DNA of 64,000 nt, from assembly GCA_024123915.1 (NCBI GenBank), contig CP099650.1:310001-374000 (forward strand), written 5' to 3'. How positions within the stretch are numbered: the first letter of the stretch is position 1; each line of letters begins with the position of its first letter. Positions 15,491-23,996 of the stretch are shown one piece after another. Below the pieces are notes generated by a model. It did no database searches and had not been told where the DNA came from. It saw only the letters and a program-made list of their open reading frames with translations. Source of the stretch: Oxalobacteraceae bacterium OTU3CAMAD1. Its GTDB lineage: Bacteria; Pseudomonadota; Gammaproteobacteria; Burkholderiales; Burkholderiaceae_D. Both the position numbers and the translations under genes were made by a program.

Positions 15491-16657
15491 ATGAAAAAAG
15501 TCTGCCATTTTTCGTCGGTGCATCCGGGCCTCGACATCCGCATCTACCGTAAGCAGTGCGTCTCGCTGGCGCAGGCCGGTTTCGACGTGCACCTGGTCAT
15601 CGGCGCGGACGAGACGCAGGTCGCCGAAGCGGCCGGCGCCGGAGTCACCATCCATCCCCTCGCGGCGTTGCCCGCCGGACGCTTGCGGCGCATGGTGGCG
15701 CACAGTTGGCGCTGCTACCGCACGGCCAGGGCGCTGGACGCCGATGTCTACCATTTCCACGATCCCGAGCTGATTCCATATGGCTTGCTGCTGAGTTGGC
15801 AGGGCCGCAAAGTCATCTACGACCTGCATGAGGACCTGCGCGCCGACATCCACTCGAAGCAATGGATACCGGGGCCGCTGCGCCATGTCATCGGCTCGGT
15901 CGCGCGCGGGGTCGAGCACTTCGCGGCGCGGCGCTTCGCCGCCATGGTCGCGGCCACGCCGTACATCGGCGCGCTGTTCGACAAGAGCGCGGCGCGCGTG
16001 GCGGTGATCCACAACTATCCGGCCATCAACGAGCTCGCCGGCACACCGGCGACGGTGTTGACCGCATTCCCGCGCGACAGCGTCTGCTACGTCGGCGCGA
16101 TCAACGAGATGCGCGGTATCCGATACATCATCCAGGCACTGGAGATGGTGCCTGTCAAGCTGCTGCTGGCCGGCGCGTTCGACCCGCCCGCGCTGCGCGT
16201 GGAGCTAAGGACTTATCGCGGCTGGCGCCAGGTCGAGGAATACGGTTTCGTCGACCGGCAAACGGTGGGGGAGATCATGGCGCGCAGCCTGTGCGGCCTG
16301 GTGACCTTGAAGCCTGAGCCGAACTTCGTCAACGCGCTACCGATCAAGCTGTTCGAATACATGTCGGCCGGCGTGCCGGTGATCGCCTCGGACTTTCCGC
16401 TGTGGCGCGGGATTGTGGAGGATGCGGAGTGCGGGATCTGCGTCGATCCCGAAAACCCGAACGCGATCGCCAAGGCGATCAACTACCTGCTGACGCATCC
16501 CGAGGAGGCCGACGAGATGGGCCGCAACGGCAGGCGCGCGGCCGAAAGCAAGTACCGGTGGGATGGCGAGGGTGCAAAGCTGGTCGCGCTATATGCAGAC
16601 ATTCTGGCGGAGGTGCCAGATGCCGGCGGACGTACCCAAATCCGGGGTCAAGTCTGA
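15491..16657 (+). CDS. GT4-type glycosyltransferase
   Basis: A 388-residue glycosyltransferase of the GT-B fold, family 4 type. The C-terminal nucleotide-sugar binding region shows 'NALPIKLFEYMSAGVPVIASDF', which includes the conserved Glu and the E-x7-E-like pattern. The N-terminal domain begins 'KKVCHFSSVHPGLDIRIY'. It would transfer a sugar onto a lipid-linked or polysaccharide acceptor at the inner membrane. It pairs with the asparagine synthase 15 bases upstream. The reading frame runs into the left inverted end of the RAYT element: the final residues RGQV and the TGA at 16655-16657 are encoded by that repeat, so the native C-terminus may have been replaced. Confidence 0.87.
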   Translation: MKKVCHFSSVHPGLDIRIYRKQCVSLAQAGFDVHLVIGADETQVAEAAGAGVTIHPLAALPAGRLRRMVAHSWRCYRTARALDADVYHFHDPELIPYGLLLSWQGRKVIYDLHEDLRADIHSKQWIPGPLRHVIGSVARGVEHFAARRFAAMVAATPYIGALFDKSAARVAVIHNYPAINELAGTPATVLTAFPRDSVCYVGAINEMRGIRYIIQALEMVPVKLLLAGAFDPPALRVELRTYRGWRQVEEYGFVDRQTVGEIMARSLCGLVTLKPEPNFVNALPIKLFEYMSAGVPVIASDFPLWRGIVEDAECGICVDPENPNAIAKAINYLLTHPEEADEMGRNGRRAAESKYRWDGEGAKLVALYADILAEVPDAGGRTQIRGQV

Positions 16658-17643
16658 CATTCGGACACGCGCTCAGCCCTACTTCGAAAAAATCCGAACG
16701 GAGACTACGCCGGACTGGCATGTTCTCTCAATAGGCTGTCAGGAGACCAAGATTGGCTAGACCTCTCAGACTTGAATTTCCTGGAGCACTCTATCACGTC
16801 ACTTGCCGAGGCAACCGACGCGAAAGGGTATTCTGCGACAGGCAAGATCGTCTCGTCTGGCTCGAAGAAACTGCGCGCATGTGCGACCGCTTTCACTTCG
16901 TGATTCACGCCTATTGCCAGATGACGAACCACTATCACTTGCTCATCGAAACACCCGACGGCAACCTTGGCCAGGGCATGCGGCAATTGAACAGTGTCTA
17001 TTCCCGATACTATAACCGCCGCCACGACTTGGTCGGCCACGTGTTACAAGGCAGGTACCACGCAATATTGGTTCAGAAAGAAAGCTACCTGCTGGAGCTG
17101 GCGCGCTACATCGTTTTGAACCCCATTCGAGCGGGCATCGTCGATAAATTGGGAGACTGGGAATGGAGCAGTCTCCAATTTATGCTGGGGGACCGCCCGT
17201 CGCCATCGTGGATGAACACTAAGTGGCTATTGGATTCATTTGGCGAGGATCCCGTATCTGCGAGACAGGCTTATCTCGCTTTCCTGCTCTCAGGGATTGA
17301 CGCGGAGAGCCCGCTTGAGCAAGTGGCTTTCCGGTGCATTTTGGGCGACGACGAATTCATCGCGCAACACCGGAAATCAGCAACGACCGAGATGTCCGGT
17401 GAAATCGCGAGGGAGCAACGGCGAGCGACCGCCTTACCGCTCGAAGGCTACGCGGCTAAATTCTCACCGCGCGAGATAGCAATGGCCGAGGCCTACCACT
17501 CTACCGTCTACACGATGAGCCAGATAGCCGCCTATTTTCAGGTCTCGGTGAAAACGGTGAGCCGTGCTATCGCCGCGCTCGAAAGAGCAGATCGCGCCGC
17601 GCCAAAAAGATGAGGTCGTGTCCGAATGACAGACTTGACCCCG
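16643..17643 (+). mobile_element. RAYT transposase element with 27-bp inverted ends
   Basis: A 1001-bp element bounded by 27-bp inverted repeats at 16643-16669 and 17617-17643, which match at 26 of 27 positions. The outer end reads CGGGGTCAAGTCTG. Between them is one gene, a REP-associated tyrosine transposase. The base composition of the interior is visibly less GC-rich than the flanking genes. It sits between the convergent asnB/glycosyltransferase pair and lipA. No target-site duplication was recognised, as expected for this transposase class. Confidence 0.88.
16753..17613 (+). CDS. REP-associated tyrosine transposase (RAYT, Y1 HUH family)
   Basis: A 286-residue protein of the IS200/IS605-like TnpA_REP branch. 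It begins 'ARPLRLEFPGALYHVTCRG', carries the HUH motif His60-Tyr-His62 in 'QMTNHYHLLIETP', and has a Tyr-rich helix at 83-87 (YSRYY) that should contain the nucleophile. Next come 'GRYHAI' and 'YIVLNPIRAGIV', both typical of RAYTs. The C-terminal third adds a helix-turn-helix ('YTMSQIAAYFQVSVKTVSRAI') that could read the repeat. Translation starts at TTG 16753 with AGGAG 7 bases upstream. The catalytic positions look intact, so the enzyme may be active. RAYTs are single-copy 'domesticated' transposases linked to REP sequences. Confidence 0.93.
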   Translation: MARPLRLEFPGALYHVTCRGNRRERVFCDRQDRLVWLEETARMCDRFHFVIHAYCQMTNHYHLLIETPDGNLGQGMRQLNSVYSRYYNRRHDLVGHVLQGRYHAILVQKESYLLELARYIVLNPIRAGIVDKLGDWEWSSLQFMLGDRPSPSWMNTKWLLDSFGEDPVSARQAYLAFLLSGIDAESPLEQVAFRCILGDDEFIAQHRKSATTEMSGEIAREQRRATALPLEGYAAKFSPREIAMAEAYHSTVYTMSQIAAYFQVSVKTVSRAIAALERADRAAPKR

Positions 17644-17655
17644 TTCTTTAAGTGT

Positions 17656-18648
17656 TTACTCGTTGACGGCGGCCAGCACGTTATGCGCCTGCTCGTCCGC
17701 GTGGTACGAGCTGCGCACCATGGCGCCGACGGCGGCGTGCTTGAAGCCCATCTTGTACGCTTCCGCTTCGAACATCTTGAACACGTCCGGGTGCACGTAC
17801 CGGCGCACCGGCAGGTGGCTGTTCGATGGCGCCAGGTACTGGCCGATGGTCAGCATGTCGATGTTGTGCTCGCGCATGTCGCGCATCACTTGCAGGATTT
17901 CCTCGTCGGTCTCGCCCAGGCCGACCATGATGCCCGACTTGGTTTTGACTTCAGGATACAGCTCCTTGAATTCCTTGAGCAGTTGCAGCGAGTGCATGTA
18001 GTCCGAACCCGGACGCGCTTCCTTGTACAGACGCGGCACCGTTTCCAGGTTGTGGTTCATCACGTCCGGCAGGCCGTCCTTGAAGATGTCCAGCGCCTTT
18101 TGCAGGCGGCCGCGGAAGTCCGGCACCAGCACTTCGATCTGGGTCTTCGGCGACAGCGCGCGGGTGTTCTGGATGCACTCGACGAAGTGGCCGGCGCCGC
18201 CGTCACGCAAGTCGTCGCGGTCGACCGAGGTGATGACCACGTAGCTCAGGCGCAGCTCGGCGATGGTGCGCGACAGGTTGCCCGGCTCTTCCTTGTCCAG
18301 CGGATCGGGACGGCCGTGGCCGACGTCGCAGAACGGGCAGCGGCGGGTGCACTTGTCGCCCATGATCATGAAGGTGGCCGTGCCCTTGCCGAAGCATTCG
18401 CCGATGTTCGGGCAGCTCGCCTCTTCGCAAACGGTGACCAGCTTGTTCTCGCGCAGGATGTCCTTGATCTCGTAGAAACGGGTCGAGGCCGACGCGGCCT
18501 TGACGCGGATCCACTCCGGCTTCTTCAGACGCTCAACTTGCTCGATCGGCACGATCTTAATCGGGATGCGCGCGGTCTTGCTGGCGCCTTTTTGCTTTTC
18601 GCTCGGGTTGTAAGCGGGGGCGATGCTGGAGGTGGTGTCAGTGGTCAT
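17656..18648 (-). CDS. lipA: Lipoyl synthase
   Basis: A 330-residue radical SAM enzyme that inserts two sulfurs into octanoyl groups on lipoyl domains. Both iron-sulfur clusters are visible: the auxiliary cluster cysteines Cys74, Cys79 and Cys85 ([12 protein letters not shown]) and the radical SAM CX3CX2C at Cys100, Cys104 and Cys107. The C-terminal RSSYHADE segment holds the Ser that ligates the auxiliary cluster. The ATG at 18648 is preferred from family length; an in-frame ATG 24 bases upstream is possible and neither has a strong ribosome binding site. It follows lipB by 31 bases on the same strand, forming the last step of de novo lipoate assembly. Confidence 0.97.
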   Translation of the reverse strand: MTTDTTSSIAPAYNPSEKQKGASKTARIPIKIVPIEQVERLKKPEWIRVKAASASTRFYEIKDILRENKLVTVCEEASCPNIGECFGKGTATFMIMGDKCTRRCPFCDVGHGRPDPLDKEEPGNLSRTIAELRLSYVVITSVDRDDLRDGGAGHFVECIQNTRALSPKTQIEVLVPDFRGRLQKALDIFKDGLPDVMNHNLETVPRLYKEARPGSDYMHSLQLLKEFKELYPEVKTKSGIMVGLGETDEEILQVMRDMREHNIDMLTIGQYLAPSNSHLPVRRYVHPDVFKMFEAEAYKMGFKHAAVGAMVRSSYHADEQAHNVLAAVNE

Positions 18649-18679
18649 TTGGCTGCGCGCCCTCGCGGGCATAGTTTGG

Positions 18680-19381
18680 TTATTCGTGTGTTGCTGGTGT
18701 TTCTGGCGTTGCTGGTTCTACAAGAGCCAGGACGCGTATCAGTTCGTCGGCCAGTTGCTGTTGCACGTCCGACAATTGCGCCTGGGCGCCGACGGACCGC
18801 ATATCGACTGTTTCCAGTCCGGCATAGCCGCAAGGATTAATCCAGGAAAACGGGGCCAAATCCATCGCCACATTCAGCGACAGCCCATGGTAGGTGCAAC
18901 CGTTGCCGCGTACTTTCAAGCCGAGCGCGGCGATTTTGGCGCCCTGCTTCGGCCCACCGGCCATGTAAATGCCCGGCGCGCCTTCAACGCGCTCACCGAC
19001 GAGATTATACGCCCCTAACACATTGATGATCGCTTGCTCGATTTTATGGACGAATTGCCGGGCGTACAGCTTGCCGCCGGGCTTGTTGCGGCGCAGGTCG
19101 ATCAGCAGGTAAATCACCACCTGGCCGGGGCCGTGGTAGGTGACTTCGCCGCCCCGGTCGGTCTGCACCACCGGGATGGCAGCGGCCCCGGCCAGCAGGT
19201 GGCCACGGTCGGCGCCCAGACCCAGCGTGAAGACGGGGGGATGCTCGACGATCCACAGTTCGTCGCGGGTGTCCGGCGTGCGCGCGTCGGTAAAGGCGCG
19301 CATCGCGGCGAAGGTGCTGTCGTAGTCGGCGAGACCGAGGTGGCGGATCAACGCCGGCTCGGTATGGGTAGGAGACGTCAT
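18680..19381 (-). CDS. lipB: Octanoyltransferase LipB
   Basis: A 233-residue enzyme that moves octanoate from acyl carrier protein to lipoyl domains, supplying the substrate of LipA. Diagnostic segments are '[18 protein letters not shown]', the catalytic Lys in '[11 protein letters not shown]' and the catalytic Cys in 'INPCGYAGL'. The ATG at 19381 is chosen; a GTG 18 bases upstream would add MIYNGG. A perfect TATAAT on this strand ends at 19388, seven bases before the ATG, so a leaderless transcript is likely. It precedes lipA and follows a GST gene on the same strand. Confidence 0.96.
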   Translation of the reverse strand: MTSPTHTEPALIRHLGLADYDSTFAAMRAFTDARTPDTRDELWIVEHPPVFTLGLGADRGHLLAGAAAIPVVQTDRGGEVTYHGPGQVVIYLLIDLRRNKPGGKLYARQFVHKIEQAIINVLGAYNLVGERVEGAPGIYMAGGPKQGAKIAALGLKVRGNGCTYHGLSLNVAMDLAPFSWINPCGYAGLETVDMRSVGAQAQLSDVQQQLADELIRVLALVEPATPETPATHE

Positions 19382-19387
19382 GCCGCC

Positions 19388-19393
19388 ATTATA
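19388..19393 (-). promoter_or_regulatory. -10 box of lipB, consistent with a leaderless mRNA
   Basis: A perfect TATAAT on the minus strand. The A of the lipB ATG lies exactly 7 bases past its last base, where transcription would normally begin. No ribosome binding site precedes the ATG. The -35 region is poor. Confidence 0.45.
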
Positions 19394-19423
19394 AATCACC
19401 CCGCAAAGCGAGGCTGAAGGCGG

Positions 19424-20047
19424 TTATCCCGGCTGATGACGGGCCAGCCACTGCTGGATCGACGGACGCTGCCACTGGGCGGCGGCGTAATCCTTCAGTT
19501 TCTGCGGCACCTCGTCGCCGTTGAAGATCAGCCGGTTCAACATCATGGTCAAATCGACATCGACGATCGACCACTCGCCAAACAGATTCGGACCCTGCAC
19601 CAGCTGGTCGGCGACATGGATCAACTTATCGGCGGCTGCCCGGCCGGCCTCCGTCAGCGGCGCGCTGGCCTTGCCGAAAAACACGGTTTCCGTGTCGCGC
19701 TCGACCCGCACAGGCACCAGATCGCTGCGCAGCCACGCCTGGACCTGCCGCGCCCGCGCCCGCTGACGCCGGTCTTTCGGATACAACGCCACATATTCCG
19801 GCGCCGGGAAGCTCTCCTCCAGATACTCCGTGATCGCGGTCGACTCGGTCAACACGAAATCGCCTTCCACCAATGCCGGCACCCGGGCGGTGAGTGCGCG
19901 GTCGGCGTAATCGCTGCGTTTCTGATGCCCGGCCTCCAGATCGACCGTTTGCAAGGTGAACGGCACGCCTTTTTCGGTCAGCGCCACAAAGGCGGACAGG
20001 GCGTAAGGGCTGGTGAACAGGCTATCGGCGTACAGGATAAAAGACAT
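19424..20047 (-). CDS. Glutathione S-transferase (YfcF-like)
   Basis: A 207-residue cytosolic glutathione S-transferase. The N-terminal thioredoxin-like domain runs from 'SFILYADSLFTSPYALSAFVAL' to 'ARVPALVEGDFVLTESTAITEYLEE', which includes the cis-Pro and the Glu-Ser pair that binds the glutathione gamma-glutamyl group. The C-terminal helical domain contains 'WSIVDVDLTMMLNRLI'. It most resembles the YfcF type. The start is the ATG encoding MSFIL. It is divergent from a LysR regulator across a 122-base gap with a perfect palindrome, so that regulator probably controls it. It lies upstream of lipB on the same strand. Confidence 0.87.
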   Translation of the reverse strand: MSFILYADSLFTSPYALSAFVALTEKGVPFTLQTVDLEAGHQKRSDYADRALTARVPALVEGDFVLTESTAITEYLEESFPAPEYVALYPKDRRQRARARQVQAWLRSDLVPVRVERDTETVFFGKASAPLTEAGRAAADKLIHVADQLVQGPNLFGEWSIVDVDLTMMLNRLIFNGDEVPQKLKDYAAAQWQRPSIQQWLARHQPG

Positions 20048-20102
20048 GGCGGCTCCGGCTTGGGTAGATTTATTCACATGTTAGACCTTGCCGTAGCGCC
20101 TG

Positions 20103-20114
20103 TATAACGTTATA
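20103..20114. promoter_or_regulatory. Palindromic operator candidate between the GST and LysR genes
   Basis: A perfect 12-bp palindrome TATAACGTTATA in the divergent intergenic region. It is flanked on both sides by direct copies of TTTATTCACAT, near 20070 and 20136. AT-rich dyads of this kind fit LysR-type binding sites. The assignment is by position only. Confidence 0.5.
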
Positions 20115-20169
20115 TTTTCGTGATTCTTGCTAATTTTATTCACATAGTTATCCACAGCATGCCGACCTG

Positions 20170-21072
20170 ATGAGCGCCAGCCGCCGCCTGCCCAATTTTT
20201 CCGCTTTGCGCGCCTTCGAGGCGGCGGCCCGGCACGAGAACTTCTCGCGGGCGGCGGAAGAGTTGCATCTGACGCATGGTGCGATCAGCCATCAGGTGAG
20301 GGCGCTGGAACAGGAATTGGGCAGGCCGCTGTTCGTCCGTCACGGCCGACAGGTGAAAATAACTAGCGACGCGCTCAAATTTGCCCAGTTTTTAGGCAAA
20401 TCGTTCGCCGATATCGCCGTCGCTGCCGATGCGATGCGGGCGGCCAGCGTCAACCAGCGGCTGACGGTGACGTCGATACCGTCGTTCGCGGCGCGCTGGC
20501 TGGCGCCCCGGCTCGGCCGCTTTATCGACTTGCATCCCGATATAGAGGTGGTATTGCAGTCGAGCGGGCAACTGCAGGATCTGGCGCGGGACGGCATCGA
20601 TGTCGGCATCCGTTTTGGGCGGGGCAACTATCCGGGCATGGTGGTGGAGCGCCTGATGGGCGACGTCTACTACCCCGTAGTGAGTCCCCACTATCGCGAT
20701 GGGCACCTGCCGGCCACGCCGCTACACCTGCCGCAGCAAACGCTGCTGCGCTCGGTCGAGCCGTGGTCGCCCTGGCTGCGGGCGGCAGGCGTCGATATGG
20801 CCGAGCCATCGGGCGGGGTGATGTTCGAGGATTTGTCGATGCTGATACGCTCCGCCGCCGACGGCAACGGGGTGGCGCTGGTGCGCCATGTGGTGGCAAT
20901 GCAGGAGATCGCCTCCGGGCAACTGGTGCGGCTGTTCGATATCGCCACGCCTTGCCCGGATGAGTATTTCTTCGTCTCGCCAGCCGCCTCGGCCGACAGG
21001 CCGCAGGTGGTGGCGTTCCGCAACTGGTTGCTGGAAGAGATAGCCGCCTTCCAGCGCCAGCAACTTACATGA
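20170..21072 (+). CDS. LysR-family transcriptional regulator (GcvA-like)
   Basis: A 300-residue LysR-type regulator. The N-terminal winged helix-turn-helix is 'LRAFEAAARHENFSRAAEELHLTHGAISHQVRALEQELG', followed by the effector-binding domain from about residue 95. The 'NFSALRAFEAAARHENF' opening resembles the GcvA subgroup. It reads away from the GST gene, the usual arrangement for a LysR protein and its target. In enterobacteria a LysR gene (ybeF) also lies in the lipB-lipA cluster, so the position is partly conserved. The last 8 bases overlap the 3' end of the convergent ybeD gene. The effector is unknown. Confidence 0.9.
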   Translation: MSASRRLPNFSALRAFEAAARHENFSRAAEELHLTHGAISHQVRALEQELGRPLFVRHGRQVKITSDALKFAQFLGKSFADIAVAADAMRAASVNQRLTVTSIPSFAARWLAPRLGRFIDLHPDIEVVLQSSGQLQDLARDGIDVGIRFGRGNYPGMVVERLMGDVYYPVVSPHYRDGHLPATPLHLPQQTLLRSVEPWSPWLRAAGVDMAEPSGGVMFEDLSMLIRSAADGNGVALVRHVVAMQEIASGQLVRLFDIATPCPDEYFFVSPAASADRPQVVAFRNWLLEEIAAFQRQQLT

Positions 21073-21346
21073 CGATCTTGACCATCGGGTGCGCCGACAA
21101 TTCGGAATACAGCGCGTCGAGCTGTTCGCGGCTGACGGCCCGCACGGTCACGGTCAGGCCGGTGTAGTTGCCCTTGGCCGAGGGACGCACTTCCATTTTG
21201 CCTTCGTGGAATTCCGGGTCATGCTTTTGCACGACCAGTACGATGGTCGGGGCGAAGTCGATATGAGTCGGCCCCATCACCTTGATCGGGAAGTCGCTCG
21301 GGTATTCGATGAGGGACTCTGACGGCGGGATCGCTTGCATATTCAT
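21065..21346 (-). CDS. ybeD: YbeD-family protein (DUF493)
   Basis: A 93-residue DUF493/YbeD protein with a small ACT-like alpha/beta fold. Typical segments are 'YPSDFPIKVMG' and the C-terminal 'SREQLDALYSELSAHPMVKIVM'. The molecular role is unknown, but the gene commonly accompanies lipB and lipA, as it does in Escherichia coli. Starts at 21346 (MNMQ) and 21340 (MQ) are both possible; neither has a strong ribosome binding site. A hairpin followed by a U-rich run lies directly upstream, within a dozen bases of the start, so expression depends on a promoter at that point or on read-through. Confidence 0.88.
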   Translation of the reverse strand: MNMQAIPPSESLIEYPSDFPIKVMGPTHIDFAPTIVLVVQKHDPEFHEGKMEVRPSAKGNYTGLTVTVRAVSREQLDALYSELSAHPMVKIVM

Positions 21347-21351
21347 TCCAA

Positions 21352-21393
21352 TCAAAAAGAAAAACCGGCGGCATCAACACGATGCCACCGGCC
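21352..21393 (-). terminator. Intrinsic terminator between the pspA-like gene and ybeD
   Basis: On the minus strand a GC-rich stem (CCGG and GGCATC arms with one mismatch, 5-base loop, 21365-21391) is followed by TTTTTCTTTTT. It should end the PspA-like transcript. It stands immediately before the ybeD start, so it could also serve as an attenuator in a ybeD leader. Confidence 0.7.
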
Positions 21394-21429
21394 TCTATTG
21401 TAGCGAATTCACGCTAACCGCCGCGTGGC

Positions 21430-22224
21430 TTACGATTTGCTCATCTCCAGAGCGGCCGGCGTGGCGGCTTGCTGGCCCGACAGGCGTTGCAGCCGCGCCA
21501 GCGCCGATTCGTTGCCCAGGCCGGGCTGTGTCACCGATTTGCGGATCGCTTCGAGCTCGGCCGCCTGCTCGTACGGACGCTGGCCGATATCGGTGACGAT
21601 TTTCAGGCCGGCCGCCTCGTTGTTGATGGCTTGGGCGCGGCGGGTCAGCGCGTTGAGGGCGCTCGAATTGCCGCGCATGCCGGACAGGCCGGCCAGCTGG
21701 GCCTGACGCTCGGCGCGCAGCTCCTGCAAATCCTGCTGGGCCCGCGCGCTGGCCAGCGCCTGCATCGCCTTCTTGGCCGCCGAATCGAACTCGGCCAGTT
21801 GTTTGGACAGCGCGTCGACGATGGTTTGCAGCTCGTCCATGTACTGGCGGGCATCGGCCTCCTCCTGCAACTCCTGCGGCATGCGCTGCTTGTTCGACTC
21901 CAGCTCGTCGCAGAACAGGGTGATGGTCGCTTCCGAAATCTTGCCGGAGGCCAGGCGGTCGGCGAGGGTACCGGCGGCCTGCTCGTCGGTGGCGATCAAC
22001 TGGCGCAGCTTGACGACGTCCGCCGCCTCCTTGTCGAAGGAGGCGCGGGCGGCCGCCAGCTTTTGCGCGGTGCTGCGCAGGCTGTCGGCCAGGCGGTCAC
22101 GGTCGGCCTCGGTCGCCGTTTCCGGATCAAAATTGGCGATCGCTTCGGACACGCGGTCCCCCAAGGCGCCAAAGTGTTTGGAGATCAGGCGCGCGGTCAA
22201 ACCCCAGCCATTCGAGTTGCTCAT
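21430..22224 (-). CDS. PspA/IM30-like coiled-coil protein (YjfJ-like)
   Basis: A 264-residue, mostly helical protein. Long heptad-like stretches from about residue 40 to 220, such as 'AEFDSAAKKAMQALASARAQQDLQELRAERQAQLAGL', match the PspA/IM30 (ESCRT-III-like) superfamily, whose members bind and remodel membranes. The adjacent DUF2491 gene points to the YjfJ branch, since yjfJ and yjfK are neighbours in Escherichia coli. The ATG at 22224 has AAGGAAG upstream; an earlier start 42 bases away is less likely. It is the third gene of a minus-strand operon and is followed by an intrinsic terminator. Function in stress or membrane repair is inferred. Confidence 0.78.
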   Translation of the reverse strand: MSNSNGWGLTARLISKHFGALGDRVSEAIANFDPETATEADRDRLADSLRSTAQKLAAARASFDKEAADVVKLRQLIATDEQAAGTLADRLASGKISEATITLFCDELESNKQRMPQELQEEADARQYMDELQTIVDALSKQLAEFDSAAKKAMQALASARAQQDLQELRAERQAQLAGLSGMRGNSSALNALTRRAQAINNEAAGLKIVTDIGQRPYEQAAELEAIRKSVTQPGLGNESALARLQRLSGQQAATPAALEMSKS

Positions 22225-22262
22225 GTCGGTCTTCCTTTTTGAATTGACGTTAAAAATGCGCA

Positions 22263-23048
22263 TCATTGGATAACGATGCGTTCCTGCTCCACCGGGATGC
22301 CGATGACAAAGTCCACGTGGATCCCGCGTTTCGATGCATCGCCGTTCACGCTGCTGATGATCTCAGTCGTGATCAGCAAATATTCGCTGCCGCCGTTGCG
22401 CAACTGGCGCACGTACGGCATGAAATACATTTCCTGGCGCAAGCCGAGGCTGCCGCTCGGGTTGTCGATCCTGGTTTCGGTGCCCGAGAAGGGCGCGATG
22501 AATTCCTCGTCGTCGCTGCCGGCGTCGCGCCAGTAGTCGATGCCCTCGTCGGTGCCGAACACCAGCTCGAGGTCGGACTCGTCCAGGCCGATATCGCCCA
22601 GCTGCGCGCGCCACAAGGTGTAGCTGCGGTCGCCCAGGCCGGCGTTGGCCAGGCCCATGTAGGCTTCCTGGTCTTCCACGGTCTCGGGTATCACGCGCGC
22701 CAGCTGGGTGCAATACATCACCTCGGCCACCTTGCCTTCGGGGTTCTGGTACACCTGTAAGAACTTTTCCTTCTCGTTCACGCCGCCCGTGTCCAGGTAA
22801 TAGCGGTACAGGTCGCCCGTCTGCTTCAGGCGGATTTGCGAGACCGCGACGACGCGGTTGTCGTCGGCGTCCGGCATCGCGATCAGCGAACCGTTGGCAA
22901 GCGCGCCCAGCAGCGGAGACTGCTGCAACCGCACCAGGCTGCCGATGCGCGCGCCCAGCGGCAGGTCCTGATCGGTGCGGGGCGCGTCGGCTCCGCCCAG
23001 CTTGGCCACGCCGTTGCGCAGGTAGTTATAAGCGTCCGTCCAGCTCAT
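22263..23048 (-). CDS. DUF2491 family protein (YjfK-like)
   Basis: A 261-residue soluble protein of the DUF2491 (YjfK) family. Typical segments are 'LPLGARIGSLVRL', 'RYYLDTGG...KFLQVYQNPEGKVAEVMYC' and 'MYFMPYVRQL'. No catalytic motif is recognised and the role is unknown. It sits between an uncharacterised membrane protein, whose stop is 1 base from this ATG, and the PspA-like gene 38 bases downstream. The three are almost certainly cotranscribed. In other bacteria DUF2491 proteins accompany PspA-like and DUF350 proteins. Confidence 0.82.
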   Translation of the reverse strand: MSWTDAYNYLRNGVAKLGGADAPRTDQDLPLGARIGSLVRLQQSPLLGALANGSLIAMPDADDNRVVAVSQIRLKQTGDLYRYYLDTGGVNEKEKFLQVYQNPEGKVAEVMYCTQLARVIPETVEDQEAYMGLANAGLGDRSYTLWRAQLGDIGLDESDLELVFGTDEGIDYWRDAGSDDEEFIAPFSGTETRIDNPSGSLGLRQEMYFMPYVRQLRNGGSEYLLITTEIISSVNGDASKRGIHVDFVIGIPVEQERIVIQ

Positions 23049-23049
23049 C

Positions 23050-23910
23050 TCAATTCCTCTCGAATGAATAGTGGGGCTGTCGGGCCGCGCGCAGACTGCG
23101 CACCTTGCGCACCGCGAACACGGCCGCCCAGGCGATCCCGCTCACCAGGCCCAGCCAGGCGAACCAGCGTAGTACGCTGGCGCCGAACGACGGTTGAGGC
23201 GGCGCAGGCGTGCGCGCATTGACGGCCGGCGCATCGCCGAGGCCGGGCATGCCGGTGATCTGGCCGGCCTGGTTGATGGCCGGCGTGGGCGGCGGCACCG
23301 ACCCCGCCGTGGTCGGGTAGGTCGTCGCGACTGGCGGGGTCGAAGATGTGGGGTAGGCCACCGGCTGGTTGGCCTGGCTCATTGCACGTCCCAGCATGAA
23401 GCCGACCACGCCGCTCATCAGACCGCTATTGCCGGAGGGCCGCTGCACGATGACCTGCCGCGGATAGCCGGGCGGCGCGGTGGCGCTGTTGCGGGCCGCC
23501 ATCGTCTCCGGCTGCGCGGACGGGGCCGGACGCATCGGCGTATCGCCCAACGGCGGCAATGGGGCGGGCGCGCGCTCGGCGGCGCGCCGGGCTTCCAGAT
23601 TGTTCAATGCCCGGGCTTGCGCCGCGCTGCGGTCGAGGTCGCGCGAGGCCGCAGATGAATTCGCCGGGCTATTGCGCGGATAGGCGGACGCCGGCGAGCC
23701 GGGCGCCTTGCCGAACGCGCCGGGACCGCTTTGACGGTTGGCCGGCGGCGCCGACGGCCGGCTCCTCTGGGTATTGCCTTTTTGTGAAGAAAATCCACTT
23801 TTGTACGTTGACGATGTGCCAAAATATGGCTGAGCTTCCGCTTGCGCCGGAGCGCAAGCGCCGAGTGCAAGGCAAAAGCTCAGCAGCAGTGCGGATTGAA
23901 GGGGCTTCAT
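23050..23910 (-). CDS. Unrecognised exported/membrane protein with low-complexity middle
   Basis: A 286-residue protein I do not recognise. It starts with a signal peptide that resembles a lipoprotein signal (LGAC near residues 16-19). A long Ser/Pro/Ala/Arg-rich segment (about 30-150) is probably disordered. A short conserved-looking hydrophobic stretch follows near 165-180 ('GLMSGVVGFMLGRAMSQ'). Near the C-terminus is one transmembrane helix ('WFAWLGLVSGIAWAAVFAV') and a basic tail. It is the first gene of the operon with DUF2491 and PspA-like genes, so a membrane partner for the PspA-like protein is plausible. Confidence 0.65.
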   Translation of the reverse strand: MKPLQSALLLSFCLALGACAPAQAEAQPYFGTSSTYKSGFSSQKGNTQRSRPSAPPANRQSGPGAFGKAPGSPASAYPRNSPANSSAASRDLDRSAAQARALNNLEARRAAERAPAPLPPLGDTPMRPAPSAQPETMAARNSATAPPGYPRQVIVQRPSGNSGLMSGVVGFMLGRAMSQANQPVAYPTSSTPPVATTYPTTAGSVPPPTPAINQAGQITGMPGLGDAPAVNARTPAPPQPSFGASVLRWFAWLGLVSGIAWAAVFAVRKVRSLRAARQPHYSFERN

Positions 23911-23996
23911 GATGTCTTTTCATAAAGAAGTTGAATAAAAAGCAGCATAGCGCCCGATCGCGGCGGATGCATCGGTAATAAAAGGCTCGCTTCACC

